Source: Pseudovibrio denitrificans JCM 12308 (GTDB taxonomy: Bacteria > Pseudomonadota > Alphaproteobacteria > Rhizobiales > Stappiaceae). Taken from it: DNA of 64,000 nucleotides. The stretch covers positions 1 through 64,000 of the forward strand of contig NZ_BAZK01000013.1 in NCBI RefSeq assembly GCF_001310815.1, in the 5' to 3' direction. Every line of letters starts with the position of its first letter. Position 1 is the first letter of the stretch. Below are positions 8,522 through 16,987 of the stretch, piece after piece. Under the pieces are notes generated by a model. The model had not been told where the DNA came from. It ran no database searches and saw only the letters and a list, made by a program, of their open reading frames with translations. Position numbers and translations under genes: made by a program.

Positions 8522-10354
8522 ATGACCATGAAAAACACGGAAAATCAAAGCTCTAGTAAACGTAAGCAGCCCATTCGTATTGGGGGTGCTTGCGGCTTTT
8601 GGGGTGACTCCAACGCGTCAACGGGGCAATTGTTGCGCGCTGGCGGGCTCGATTACATCGTCTATGACTATCTGGCAGAGATCACTCTTTCCATCATGGC
8701 AAGGGCGCGTCAGAAGTCTCCTGATCTTGGATATGCGACGGATTTTGTCGAGCAGGTGCTTGGGCTCAATCTGAAAACGATCGCTGCTTCCAAGACAAAG
8801 ATTTTAAGCAATGCAGGCGGCGTGAACCCGGAGAGTTGCGCTGCCAAGATCCGTGAATTGATTGCTGCACAGAAGCTGGATCTGAAGGTTGCTGTTGTGA
8901 CCGGTGATGACCTGTTGGCGGAAGCCTCTGCCTTTAAAGAGGCCGGTGTCACTGAGATGTTCTCCGGTGAAGCCTTCCCGAAAGCGGAGAAGGTTGCTTC
9001 CATCAACGCCTACCTTGGTGCGCAGCCAGTTGTTGCTGCTTTGGAGGCTGGTGCAGATATTGTGATTACGGGCCGATGTGCTGACAGTGCGTTGACGCTT
9101 GCGGCCTGTGCTCATGCCTTTGGCTGGGACTGGACGGATTATGATCGCCTCTCTGCAGGTAGCCTTGTTGGGCATTTGCTGGAGTGCGGAACGCAAGTGA
9201 CTGGCGGCAACTTTACAGACTGGCGGGATGTGCCGGATGTGAAGAAGATCGGTTATCCGATTGCGACTGTCTATGAAGATGGCAGCTGTGACCTAAGCAA
9301 GCCTGAAGGCAGCGGTGGCCTTGTGAGTGTAGGCACGGTTGCAGAACAGCTGGTTTATGAGATCGGCAATCCGCAAGCTTACCTGCTGCCAGATGTGACC
9401 TGCGACTTCTCTCAGGTAACGATTGAGGAGAAGACCTCTGAGAGTGTGCATGTTTCTGGTGCGAAAGGGCGCGCTGCGCCTGAGAGCCTGAAGGTTTCCG
9501 CCACTTGGGCAGATGGGTTCCGCATCGGATTGATGGTGCCATATGTGGGCTTTGATGCAGGTGAGAAAGCGAAGGTCTTTGCTGACCTTGCCCTTGGCCG
9601 CGCTGAGACAGTTATGAAGAAACTTGGTGCACCCGGCTATCAGGAAGTTTCCGTTGAGATCGTGGGGGCAGGATCTCAGATAGGGGAAGCGCCTGTCAGC
9701 CGGGGCACTTACGAAGAAGTTGTTTTGAAGATTGCCGCACGGCATGTGGATCAGCGGGCTGCTGGTTTGTTGCTGCGGGAGCTGACTGGCCTTGGCCTTT
9801 CTGTAGCGCCGGGCATGACGACCTTTAACGGCGGGCGGCCTAAGCCCTCCCCTGTTGTGCGGTTGTTCTCTTTCCTTGTCGAGCAGTCTGCCGTGTCTCC
9901 CAAAGTTTCGCTGGAAGGTGAGGCTGTGGCGTTTGAGCACGCAGTTGTGGCAGAGGCTGCTGCCTCAGTTGAAGCAGCTGAGGTTCCGGGTGCGCCTGCT
10001 ACTGATGATGCGCTTGCAGAGGTGCCATTGATCAAGCTTGCCTATGCCCGCAGTGGTGACAAGGGCGATAAGGCAAACATTGGTGTTATCGCGCGAAAAG
10101 CAGAATGGCTGCCATGGATTGCAGCGGCATTGAGTGAAGACGCGGTTGCCAAGAGTTTTGCGCATTTCAATCCGGGCAAGGTTGCCCGTTTCTATCTGCC
10201 GGGCTGTCATGCACTCAACTTTCTGATTGATGATGTGCTGGGCGGCGGTGGCATTGCCAGTTTGCGGCTGGACCCGCAGGCGAAGGCGTATAGCCAGATC
10301 CTGCTGAGGCACAGTGTTTCCGTTCCGCACTCCATCGCGCAGGAGGTGATGTGA
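8522..10354 (+). CDS. atuA: AtuA-like acyclic terpene utilization protein (DUF1446)
   Basis: A 610-residue protein of the DUF1446/AtuA family. The N-terminal domain (about 18-470) contains the family stretch IRIGGACGFWGDS and TGRCADSALTLAACAHAFGW; the C-terminal 110 residues (AYARSGDKGDKANIGVIAR near 513) form the AtuA-like ferredoxin-fold domain. In Pseudomonas AtuA is required for growth on citronellol and geraniol, but its biochemical role is unknown. It is the first gene after the operator and overlaps the hydratase by one base, suggesting translational coupling. ATG at 8522 follows AGAGG; an ATG at 8528 is also possible. Confidence 0.88.
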   Translation: MTMKNTENQSSSKRKQPIRIGGACGFWGDSNASTGQLLRAGGLDYIVYDYLAEITLSIMARARQKSPDLGYATDFVEQVLGLNLKTIAASKTKILSNAGGVNPESCAAKIRELIAAQKLDLKVAVVTGDDLLAEASAFKEAGVTEMFSGEAFPKAEKVASINAYLGAQPVVAALEAGADIVITGRCADSALTLAACAHAFGWDWTDYDRLSAGSLVGHLLECGTQVTGGNFTDWRDVPDVKKIGYPIATVYEDGSCDLSKPEGSGGLVSVGTVAEQLVYEIGNPQAYLLPDVTCDFSQVTIEEKTSESVHVSGAKGRAAPESLKVSATWADGFRIGLMVPYVGFDAGEKAKVFADLALGRAETVMKKLGAPGYQEVSVEIVGAGSQIGEAPVSRGTYEEVVLKIAARHVDQRAAGLLLRELTGLGLSVAPGMTTFNGGRPKPSPVVRLFSFLVEQSAVSPKVSLEGEAVAFEHAVVAEAAASVEAAEVPGAPATDDALAEVPLIKLAYARSGDKGDKANIGVIARKAEWLPWIAAALSEDAVAKSFAHFNPGKVARFYLPGCHALNFLIDDVLGGGGIASLRLDPQAKAYSQILLRHSVSVPHSIAQEVM

Positions 10355-11160
10355 TGACTGATGCACCAACAACGGATGCTGTGCTGGTTGCGCAGCAAGA
10401 TGGCTGGATGACCATCACGTTGAACCAGCCAGAAAAGCGCAATCCGCTGACAGGCGAAGTGATTGCTGAAATTTCCAAGGTTCTGCGGGATGTGCAGGAT
10501 GACCGCAGCGTGCGTGGCATTACGTTCACCGGTGCTGGTGGTGTGTTCTGTGCAGGCGGTGATCTGAAATCCTTCCAGCAGATCATGGCTGGCGGTGATG
10601 AGGCTGAAGCCATTGCGCAGAAAATCAGTCTGGAAGCTGCCGAGTTTTTTGGAATGATCGCCCATCAGCCACAAGTGACCATCGCTTTGGTGGAGGGTGC
10701 GGCCATGGCGGGTGGCCTGGGCATGGCGTGTGCCTGTGATTTTGTGGTGGCCACGCAAGATGCCAAGTTTGCTTTTACTGAGACGCGGATTGGCTTGCCG
10801 CCGGCTCAGATTGCTCAGTACGTGACCAAGCGACTGGGCTACCAGAAAGCCAAGAAAATGCTCGTGTTGGGGAGCAAACTGACCGGTGACGAGGCCTTTG
10901 ACGTCGGTCTGGTTGATCAGGCTGTTGCCAGTCAGGCAGAGCTTGAAGCAGCAGAAACTGAGATAAAACAGCAGGTTATGGCCTGTGCGCCGGGTGCTGT
11001 TGCAGCCACGAAGAAGGTGGTTGAAGAGACGCGTTTCCTTGAACAGGAGGAACTGCGCCAGAGTGCAGCTGCCTATTTTGCGAGAGCAATTGTTGGGGAC
11101 GAGGGACAGGAAGGTGTGAAGTCGTTTTTGCAGAAACGCAAACCATCCTGGGCACCATAA
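10354..11160 (+). CDS. atuE: enoyl-CoA hydratase, methylglutaconyl/isohexenylglutaconyl-CoA type
   Basis: Crotonase-fold protein of 268 residues. The oxyanion hole lies in FCAGGDLKSF and AAMAGGLGMACACDF. The catalytic segment AFTETRIGLPPAQIAQYV keeps one Glu and replaces the other crotonase Glu, as in the AUH/LiuC/AtuE branch that hydrates 3-methylglutaconyl-type esters rather than simple enoyl-CoAs. In the Atu pathway AtuE hydrates isohexenylglutaconyl-CoA after the carboxylase step, matching the carboxylase genes here. The ATG at 10354 overlaps the atuA stop (TGATG) and follows AGGAGG. Confidence 0.78.
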   Translation: MTDAPTTDAVLVAQQDGWMTITLNQPEKRNPLTGEVIAEISKVLRDVQDDRSVRGITFTGAGGVFCAGGDLKSFQQIMAGGDEAEAIAQKISLEAAEFFGMIAHQPQVTIALVEGAAMAGGLGMACACDFVVATQDAKFAFTETRIGLPPAQIAQYVTKRLGYQKAKKMLVLGSKLTGDEAFDVGLVDQAVASQAELEAAETEIKQQVMACAPGAVAATKKVVEETRFLEQEELRQSAAAYFARAIVGDEGQEGVKSFLQKRKPSWAP

Positions 11161-11241
11161 GCCGCCCCTCAAATTTAGGGGTATGCGTTTACCCGATAAC
11201 AGATGTTCGAATGCGGTGAAGGAAGAAGAAATGCAGGGTAT

Positions 11242-11269
11242 GCTCATATGCGTATGAGCTGATTATAAT
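11242..11269 (+). promoter_or_regulatory. palindrome and -10-like box before the acyl-CoA ligase
   Basis: GCTCATATGCGTATGAGC (11242-11259) is an 18-base near-perfect dyad with 7-base arms, directly followed by a TATAAT hexamer (11264-11269). It is in the 184-base gap between the hydratase and ligase genes. It may be an internal promoter with an operator distinct from the atuA palindrome. A weaker hairpin CCCCT/AGGGG is at 11165-11181. No clear -35 box was found. Confidence 0.45.
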
Positions 11270-11344
11270 GCCGAAGTCTATCGCGCAAAAAAGATAGTGC
11301 TGGAAGCAGCGGGGAGGCTGAACCAGCACATCAGAGGAGGGAAC

Positions 11345-13033
11345 ATGGGTACACAGTACGCACTGCCAATTGAAATGCTGCAAAAATGGGCCACAGAGAA
11401 ACCAAACTCGGTTTATCTGCGACAACCTGTGAACCGGCAGTTCATTGAGTTCACCTGGAAGGAGTGTTACGACACGGTCCGGCGAATGGCTGCTGCGCTC
11501 CAATCAATGGGTTTCCAACCGGGGGACCGGATTGGCATTCTCTCCAAAAACTGCGCTGAATGGTTTCTTGCTGACTTTGCAATTCAGGCTGCTGGTTACA
11601 TCTCTACGCCGATCTATTACACCGCCTCAGCAGATACGATCAGCTACATCATTGACCATGCGGACATCAAAGCTGTGTTCATGGGCAAGCTGGATGACTT
11701 TGCGCCGAGTGAGCAGGGTATCCGTGACGGTGTGGTGAAGATTGCGCTTCCTTATAAAACGATAGATTGCGAGTACAGCTGGACGGAGCTGCTTAAACAG
11801 AATGAGCCTTTACCAGAAGACCAGCTTGCCAAGCCGGATCTGGATGAGCTGTTTTCCATTGTTTACACCTCTGGCTCCACCGGGAACCCCAAAGGGGTGG
11901 AAGTCTCCTGGCGCAACATTGCTTATGGGGCGTGGTCTCCAACCCAGTCTCTTGAGCTGGGGCGTGAGGAACGCTTGATTTCCTATCTGCCGCTGGCTCA
12001 TATCACCGAGCGTGCACTCATTGAGCATGTGAGCCTTTATGCTGGTGTGGTGGTGAGCTTTGTGGAGTCTCTGGATACCTTTGCAGAAGATTTGCGTGCT
12101 GCTGAAGTGACCATGTTCATTTCTGTGCCGCGGCTCTGGATGAAGTTCCAATCGGGGATTTTGGCCAAGGTGCCACAGAAGAAGCTGGACCGGCTTTTGA
12201 GCATTCCGATCCTGAGCTGGTACGTGAAGCGGAAGATCCGCGCGCAGCTTGGTCTGACCAACGCGAAGCTGATCGGCAGTGGATCTGCGCCGATCTCCAA
12301 GGCCGTGCTGGAATGGTATCAGAAGCTGGGTATCAACATCACTGAAGGGTGGGGCATGACCGAGACGGCTGGTCTTGCGTCCTCGCACTTCCCGTTCCGT
12401 GCGGACAAGGTTGGTACCATCGGTACGCCGCTTGCCGGGCTGGAGATCAAGATCACCGACGAGGGTGAGCTGCTTATTCGCGGGGATTCCGTCACCAAAG
12501 GTTATTACAAAGACCCTGAGATGACTGCGGAGACCATCGAAGAAGGTGGCTGGTTCCATACGGGTGACAAGGTGGAGCAGGATGCTGACGGGTTCTTGCG
12601 GATTACAGGCCGTGTGAAGGAGATCTTCAAATCCTCCAAGGGCAAGTACATTGCGCCGGTGCCGATTGAGGCGATGCTGTTTGACAATACCTATGTGGAG
12701 CAGGCCTGCGTGATGGGGTCTGAGCTGGCTCAGCCTGTAGCCGTGGTGTTCCTCTCCTCCGAGATCACTCATGGTCTGTCGCGTGAAGAGGTTCGTACGA
12801 GCCTTGAAGAGACCTATCACAGCATCAATCGATCCGTTGAAAGCCATCTGAAGCTGAGCTCGATCATTGTCGCCAACGACATGTGGACCATCGAGAATGG
12901 CTATCTGACCCCAACCATGAAGATCAAGCGGACGCGTCTGGAAGATCGCTATCAGGACGTGGTGCACTCCATGCCGGATCGTCCTGTGGTCTGGGAAGAC
13001 GAATGCGGAACCGAGGCAACTGCTCCGGCCTGA
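11345..13033 (+). CDS. AMP-dependent acyl-CoA synthetase (AtuH-like)
   Basis: Adenylate-forming ligase of 562 residues that should activate a carboxylic acid to its CoA thioester. Motifs in order: YTSGSTGNPKGVEVSW (P-loop, about residues 175-190), GWGMTETAG (A5), GGWFHTGD (A7), GRVKEIFKSSKGKYIAP (A8 hinge), and a C-terminal Lys in LTPTMKIKR. It resembles long-chain fatty acid ligases; in this context it probably activates an acyclic terpenoid acid such as citronellate or geranate. I chose ATG 11345, preceded by AGAGGAGGG, over an in-frame upstream start at 11297. Confidence 0.82.
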   Translation: MGTQYALPIEMLQKWATEKPNSVYLRQPVNRQFIEFTWKECYDTVRRMAAALQSMGFQPGDRIGILSKNCAEWFLADFAIQAAGYISTPIYYTASADTISYIIDHADIKAVFMGKLDDFAPSEQGIRDGVVKIALPYKTIDCEYSWTELLKQNEPLPEDQLAKPDLDELFSIVYTSGSTGNPKGVEVSWRNIAYGAWSPTQSLELGREERLISYLPLAHITERALIEHVSLYAGVVVSFVESLDTFAEDLRAAEVTMFISVPRLWMKFQSGILAKVPQKKLDRLLSIPILSWYVKRKIRAQLGLTNAKLIGSGSAPISKAVLEWYQKLGINITEGWGMTETAGLASSHFPFRADKVGTIGTPLAGLEIKITDEGELLIRGDSVTKGYYKDPEMTAETIEEGGWFHTGDKVEQDADGFLRITGRVKEIFKSSKGKYIAPVPIEAMLFDNTYVEQACVMGSELAQPVAVVFLSSEITHGLSREEVRTSLEETYHSINRSVESHLKLSSIIVANDMWTIENGYLTPTMKIKRTRLEDRYQDVVHSMPDRPVVWEDECGTEATAPA

Positions 13034-13050
13034 AAGGGTGATGATGGTTT

Positions 13051-13069
13051 GGGGTGACGTGGTCACCCC
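13051..13069. other. intergenic hairpin within the atu-like cluster
   Basis: GGGGTGAC (13051-13058) pairs with GTCACCCC (13062-13069) around a 3-base loop. It lies between the ligase and SDR genes, without a T-tract, so it is more likely an mRNA-stability or partial termination element than a full terminator. Confidence 0.4.
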
Positions 13070-13137
13070 GGCCAGGATTTTCTGAGGTGAGAACCTCTGT
13101 TTGACTAAGCCGCGCTTGTGGCAGGGAGACTTTTGGA

Positions 13138-14046
13138 ATGAGCAATGAACCGTCCCGTTACGCATCAGTTCTGCGAGATGGGTTGTTTGATGGGCAGACT
13201 ATGATTGTGACTGGGGGAGGCAGTGGCATTGGTCGCTGCATCGCCCACGAACTTGCCGCGCTGGGTGCCCATACCGTTCTCCTTGGCCGCAAGCAGGCAA
13301 AGCTGGATGCGGTGGCTGATGAAATCCGTGAGGATGGGGGAGACGTTTCCACCCATTCTCTGGACATCCGCAATGAAGAAGCTGTTGCGGAGACTGTTTC
13401 AAACATCGTTGCGGAGCGTGGGGTGATCCATGGTCTGGTGAACAATGCTGGCGGGCAGTATCCAAGTCCTGCAGCGGCGATCAAGAAGAAGGGCTTTGAT
13501 GCGGTTGTTGAGACCAACGTAACCGGCGGGTTTCTGATGGCGCGTGAGGTTTACAATCAGGGCATGCGGAAGAGCAAAGGCGGTGCCATCGTCAACATCG
13601 TAGCAGATATGTGGCGCGGTATGCCGGGTATGGCGCACTCTGGTGTGGCGCGGGCCGGCATGCAGAACCTGACCATGACGCTGGCCGTTGAATGGGCGGA
13701 AGCAGGTGTGCGCGTGAATGCTGTAGCACCGGGCTGGATCGCGTCGTCCGGTTTTGACACGTACGATGAGAACTTCATCAAGCACATGTTTGCGCGCATG
13801 TCTGAGAACAATCTGGCGCGCCGTCTGGGCACTGAGGCTGAAGTGGCGTCTCTGGTGAACTTCCTGTTGTCTCCGGGTGCTGCATTCATCACTGGCCAGT
13901 GCATCGGCGTGGATGGTGGTGCGCCGCTCTGGACCAATCTGATGCCGGTTGGCGACAATGCGAACATGAAGGAATACCAAGGCTTCCATCGCTATGAGAA
14001 GCCGAAGGCCCTTCAAGCTTGGGAGAAAGACAAATGCCCAAGTTAA
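13138..14046 (+). CDS. short-chain dehydrogenase/reductase with non-canonical active site
   Basis: An SDR of 302 residues with a Rossmann TGGGSGIG motif (25-32) and NNAG (102-105). The classical Tyr-x3-Lys pair is replaced by Ser-Gly-Val-Ala-Arg (168-172), and no catalytic Ser is visible in the NIVAD strand. This resembles the 2,4-dienoyl-CoA reductase-type branch, where the active-site Tyr lies elsewhere. In Pseudomonas the atu cluster carries two SDRs, AtuB and AtuG; this gene could fill either role, or reduce an enoyl/dienoyl-CoA. It overlaps the following carboxylase gene by 13 bases. Confidence 0.75.
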   Translation: MSNEPSRYASVLRDGLFDGQTMIVTGGGSGIGRCIAHELAALGAHTVLLGRKQAKLDAVADEIREDGGDVSTHSLDIRNEEAVAETVSNIVAERGVIHGLVNNAGGQYPSPAAAIKKKGFDAVVETNVTGGFLMAREVYNQGMRKSKGGAIVNIVADMWRGMPGMAHSGVARAGMQNLTMTLAVEWAEAGVRVNAVAPGWIASSGFDTYDENFIKHMFARMSENNLARRLGTEAEVASLVNFLLSPGAAFITGQCIGVDGGAPLWTNLMPVGDNANMKEYQGFHRYEKPKALQAWEKDKCPS

Positions 14047-15644
14047 CTTCGGCTGTCGATAGCGGCAGTGCCGCGTTTGCTCAGAACAAGGCCTTTATGG
14101 AGGCTCTGATTGAAGAGTTCCGTGGATATGAGGCTAAGGTTCGTGAGAACTCGGAGAGCAAGCGTGGGAAGTTTGAGAAACGTGGTCAGTTGCTGCCACG
14201 TGATCGTGTGAGCTTGCTGCTGGACCGCGGTGCGCCGTTCATGGAAATCTCCACGCTCGCTGGGCTGAAGATGCATGATGACGATGGCAAGAAGAACGCC
14301 GCAGGTGGCGGTTCGATTGCTGGCATCGGCTATGTGGCAGGCAAGCGCTGTCTTATCGTGGCGACAGACTCTGCCATTAAGGGCGGTTCCATTTCTCCGA
14401 TGGGTTTGAAGAAGACGCTTCGCCTGCAGGAGATTGCCAAGAAACAGAAGCTGCCGATTGTTGCGCTGACGGAAAGTGCGGGCGCGAACCTCATGTACCA
14501 GTCCGAGCTGTTTGTTGAAGGTGGCCGGGCGTTTGCCAATCAGGCGCGTTTGTCTGCGGCAGGCATTCCGCAGGTGACGGTGGTGCATGGGTCTTCAACG
14601 GCTGGCGGTGCATATATGCCGGGGCTGTCGGATTATACAGTTGTTGTTCGCGGTAAGACGAAGATCTTTCTGGCTGGCCCTCCGCTGCTGAAAGCGGCGA
14701 CAGGTGAAGTTGCATCGGATGAAGAGCTGGGTGGTGCAGAGCTGCATTACAACACAGCTGGCACGGCGGAATACATGGCCGAAGATGATGCGCATGGCGT
14801 TGAGACCGCGCGTGAGATCGTTGACCATCTGCCATGGGAAGCTCCGTTGGAGGCTGAGGGCGGCAAACAGCCGTTTTATGATGCTGAGGATTTGCTGGGC
14901 ATCGTGCCGGAAGACACCAAGAAGCCGTATGATGTTCGCGAGATCATCGCACGCATGACGGATGGCTCAGACTTCCTTGATTTCAAGAAAGAGTTTGGCG
15001 GCTCTACGGTTTGTGGTCATGCACGTATTGATGGGCAGGCTGTTGGCATTCTTGGCAATAACGGCCCGATTGACCCACAGGGAGCCGTGAAGGCGGCGCA
15101 GTTCATTCAGCTGTGTTGTCAGAGCAATACGCCGCTGCTCTTCTTGATGAACACCACTGGGTATCTGGTGGGCCGGGATGCAGAGACGAGCGGTATCGTC
15201 AAGCATGGGTCCAAGATGATCCAGGCGGTTGCCAATGCCACGGTTCCTAAAGTGACCATCGTTGTTGGTGGTGCCTGGGGTGCTGGTAACTACGGCATGT
15301 GTGGCCGTGGGTTTGATCCGGATTTCATCTTCTCATGGCCCTCCGCCAAGGTTGGCGTGATGGGACCAGAGCAAGCGGCGACGGTGATGAAGATCATCAC
15401 TGAAGAGAAGTTTGCGAAGATGGGACAGCAGATCCCTGATGGTATGACCGACCAGATGGCGCAGAAGATCATTGACCAGATGTCACCGGAGACGACAGCG
15501 CTGTTTGCGACTGCGCGGCTTTGGGATGATGGGATCATTGATCCAAGAGACACGCGCCGCGTTGTTTCAATGGCCCTATCTGTTTGTGCAGATGCCAAAA
15601 AACGTCAGCTTAATCCAACAGCATTCGGAGTTGCGCGCGGCTAG
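14034..15644 (+). CDS. atuC: acyl-CoA carboxylase beta subunit (geranyl/methylcrotonyl-CoA type)
   Basis: Carboxyltransferase subunit of 536 residues, the usual size for MCC/GCC beta. It has both crotonase-like halves: GSSTAGGAYMPGLSD (oxyanion hole, N half) and VGGAWGAGNYGMCGRGFDPDF (C half, acyl-CoA site; FSWPSAKVGVMG follows). Where methylcrotonyl-CoA carboxylases from memory read RIFYNQ, this has RAFANQ (165-170), a less bulky pocket that would fit geranyl-CoA. It pairs with the alpha subunit 1.3 kb downstream. ATG 14034 follows GGGAG and lies inside the end of the SDR gene. Confidence 0.83.
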   Translation: MPKLTSAVDSGSAAFAQNKAFMEALIEEFRGYEAKVRENSESKRGKFEKRGQLLPRDRVSLLLDRGAPFMEISTLAGLKMHDDDGKKNAAGGGSIAGIGYVAGKRCLIVATDSAIKGGSISPMGLKKTLRLQEIAKKQKLPIVALTESAGANLMYQSELFVEGGRAFANQARLSAAGIPQVTVVHGSSTAGGAYMPGLSDYTVVVRGKTKIFLAGPPLLKAATGEVASDEELGGAELHYNTAGTAEYMAEDDAHGVETAREIVDHLPWEAPLEAEGGKQPFYDAEDLLGIVPEDTKKPYDVREIIARMTDGSDFLDFKKEFGGSTVCGHARIDGQAVGILGNNGPIDPQGAVKAAQFIQLCCQSNTPLLFLMNTTGYLVGRDAETSGIVKHGSKMIQAVANATVPKVTIVVGGAWGAGNYGMCGRGFDPDFIFSWPSAKVGVMGPEQAATVMKIITEEKFAKMGQQIPDGMTDQMAQKIIDQMSPETTALFATARLWDDGIIDPRDTRRVVSMALSVCADAKKRQLNPTAFGVARG

Positions 15645-15697
15645 GGAGAGCTGCGCATCACAGCTCCCGGAACACAGTTCAACATGAGGGTTTCACG

Positions 15698-16885
15698 ATG
15701 GAATATACTGAAGAACATCGGAAAATGAAAAGTGCGGTGGTCAAGTTCGTCGAGGCCGAAATCAACCCGCATGTTCAGGAATGGGAAGAGGCTGGAATCT
15801 TCCCGGCTCATGAGCTTTTCAAGAAGATGGGTGATCTCGGTTTTCTTGGAGTCAACAAGCCGGAAGAGTATGGCGGGATGGGCCTTGATTACTCTTATCA
15901 GGCCATGACCATTGAAGCGCTGGGCGCGTGTGCCTGCGGTGGTGTGCCAATGGCGATTGGTGTGCAAACCGATATGGCAACCCCGGCACTCTCCCGGTTT
16001 GGTTCTGATGAGTTGCGCCGCGAGTTTCTGACCCCGGCGATTGCTGGTGACATGGTGGCCTGTGTTGGTGTGTCTGAGGCCCATGCGGGGTCTGATGTGG
16101 CGAACATCAAGACTACAGCGCGCAAGGATGGTGATGACTACGTGATCAGCGGATCCAAGATGTGGATCACTAACTCCACGCAGGCGGACTATATGTGCAT
16201 GCTGGCAAACACCAGTGATGGGCATAAGCACCAGAACAAATCTCTGATCATCGTGCCGATGGACAGTGCAGGCATCACCAAATCAGATCGCCTGAACAAG
16301 CTGGGCCAGCGTTCTTCCGATACGGCGCAGATCTTCTTTGATGACGTGCGTGTTCCTCAACGCAATCTGATTGGCACTGAGGGTGCTGGTTTCATGTACC
16401 AGATGCTTCAGTTCCAGGAAGAGCGCCTGTGGTGTGCGCTGTCTCTGATTGACGGTATGGACCGCATCATTCAGCTGACGGAAGATTATTGCCGTGAGCG
16501 TGCTGCGTTCAACCAGAGCATTCTGGACTTCCAGGTGGTTCACTTCCGCCTGTCAGAGCTGCGGACCGAAGTTGAGCTGCTGCGTGCGCTTTCTGAGAAG
16601 TGTGTTGAATCCATGGTGCGTGGTGAGAACGTGACCCGTCTTGCTTCCATGGCGAAGCTGAAGGCTGGCCGTCTGTCTCGTGAACTGGCGGACTCCTGTC
16701 TGCAGTTCTGGGGTGGCATGGGTTACATGTGGGACAGCCCTGTGAGCCAGTTCCTGCGTGATAGCCGCCTGACCTCCATTGGTGGTGGTGCGGATGAAGT
16801 GATGCTTTCCATCATCTCCAAGCTGGATGGCACTTTGCCAAACCCAAAGAAGAACCGTGCAATGCAGAAGGAAGCAGCTGAATAA
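15698..16885 (+). CDS. acyl-CoA dehydrogenase (AtuD-like, first copy)
   Basis: Flavin-dependent acyl-CoA dehydrogenase of 395 residues that introduces an alpha,beta double bond. The FAD-binding motifs CVGVSEAHAGSDVAN and MWITNSTQADYM are visible. The Glu in FQEERLW matches the catalytic base position of isovaleryl-CoA dehydrogenase, and the C-terminal segment is GGGADEVML rather than YEGT. It fits the citronellyl-CoA dehydrogenase step (AtuD). It follows the carboxylase beta gene by 53 bases and precedes the alpha subunit; the alpha gene is separated by a repeat element. Confidence 0.82.
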   Translation: MEYTEEHRKMKSAVVKFVEAEINPHVQEWEEAGIFPAHELFKKMGDLGFLGVNKPEEYGGMGLDYSYQAMTIEALGACACGGVPMAIGVQTDMATPALSRFGSDELRREFLTPAIAGDMVACVGVSEAHAGSDVANIKTTARKDGDDYVISGSKMWITNSTQADYMCMLANTSDGHKHQNKSLIIVPMDSAGITKSDRLNKLGQRSSDTAQIFFDDVRVPQRNLIGTEGAGFMYQMLQFQEERLWCALSLIDGMDRIIQLTEDYCRERAAFNQSILDFQVVHFRLSELRTEVELLRALSEKCVESMVRGENVTRLASMAKLKAGRLSRELADSCLQFWGGMGYMWDSPVSQFLRDSRLTSIGGGADEVMLSIISKLDGTLPNPKKNRAMQKEAAE

Positions 16886-16912
16886 GCTGCCTCCTCGGCC
16901 ATTATTTGAAAG

Positions 16913-16957
16913 GCGTATCCTTATCCGAAAACCGGTTCCCACTTTTCGGGGATACGC
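16913..16957. repeat. palindromic intergenic repeat, copy 1
   Basis: A 45-base element starting GCGTATCC and ending GGGATACGC, with the inner palindrome CCGAAAACCGGTT...TTTTCGG. Two more copies lie at 23352-23396 and 30225-30269 in this window. The ends are inverted repeats, so the RNA or single strand can form a long hairpin. Such elements are common between genes in Rhizobiales-type genomes and act like REP/BIME units. Here it splits two genes of the atu-like operon. Confidence 0.85.
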
Positions 16958-16987
16958 TCCATTTTGGCAGTGTGAAGGGAATTTTCG

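Noticed and set aside
11810-13165. 451-codon minus-strand frame under the acyl-CoA ligase
   Set aside because: Shadow of the ligase, which shows all adenylate-forming motifs; no ribosome site.
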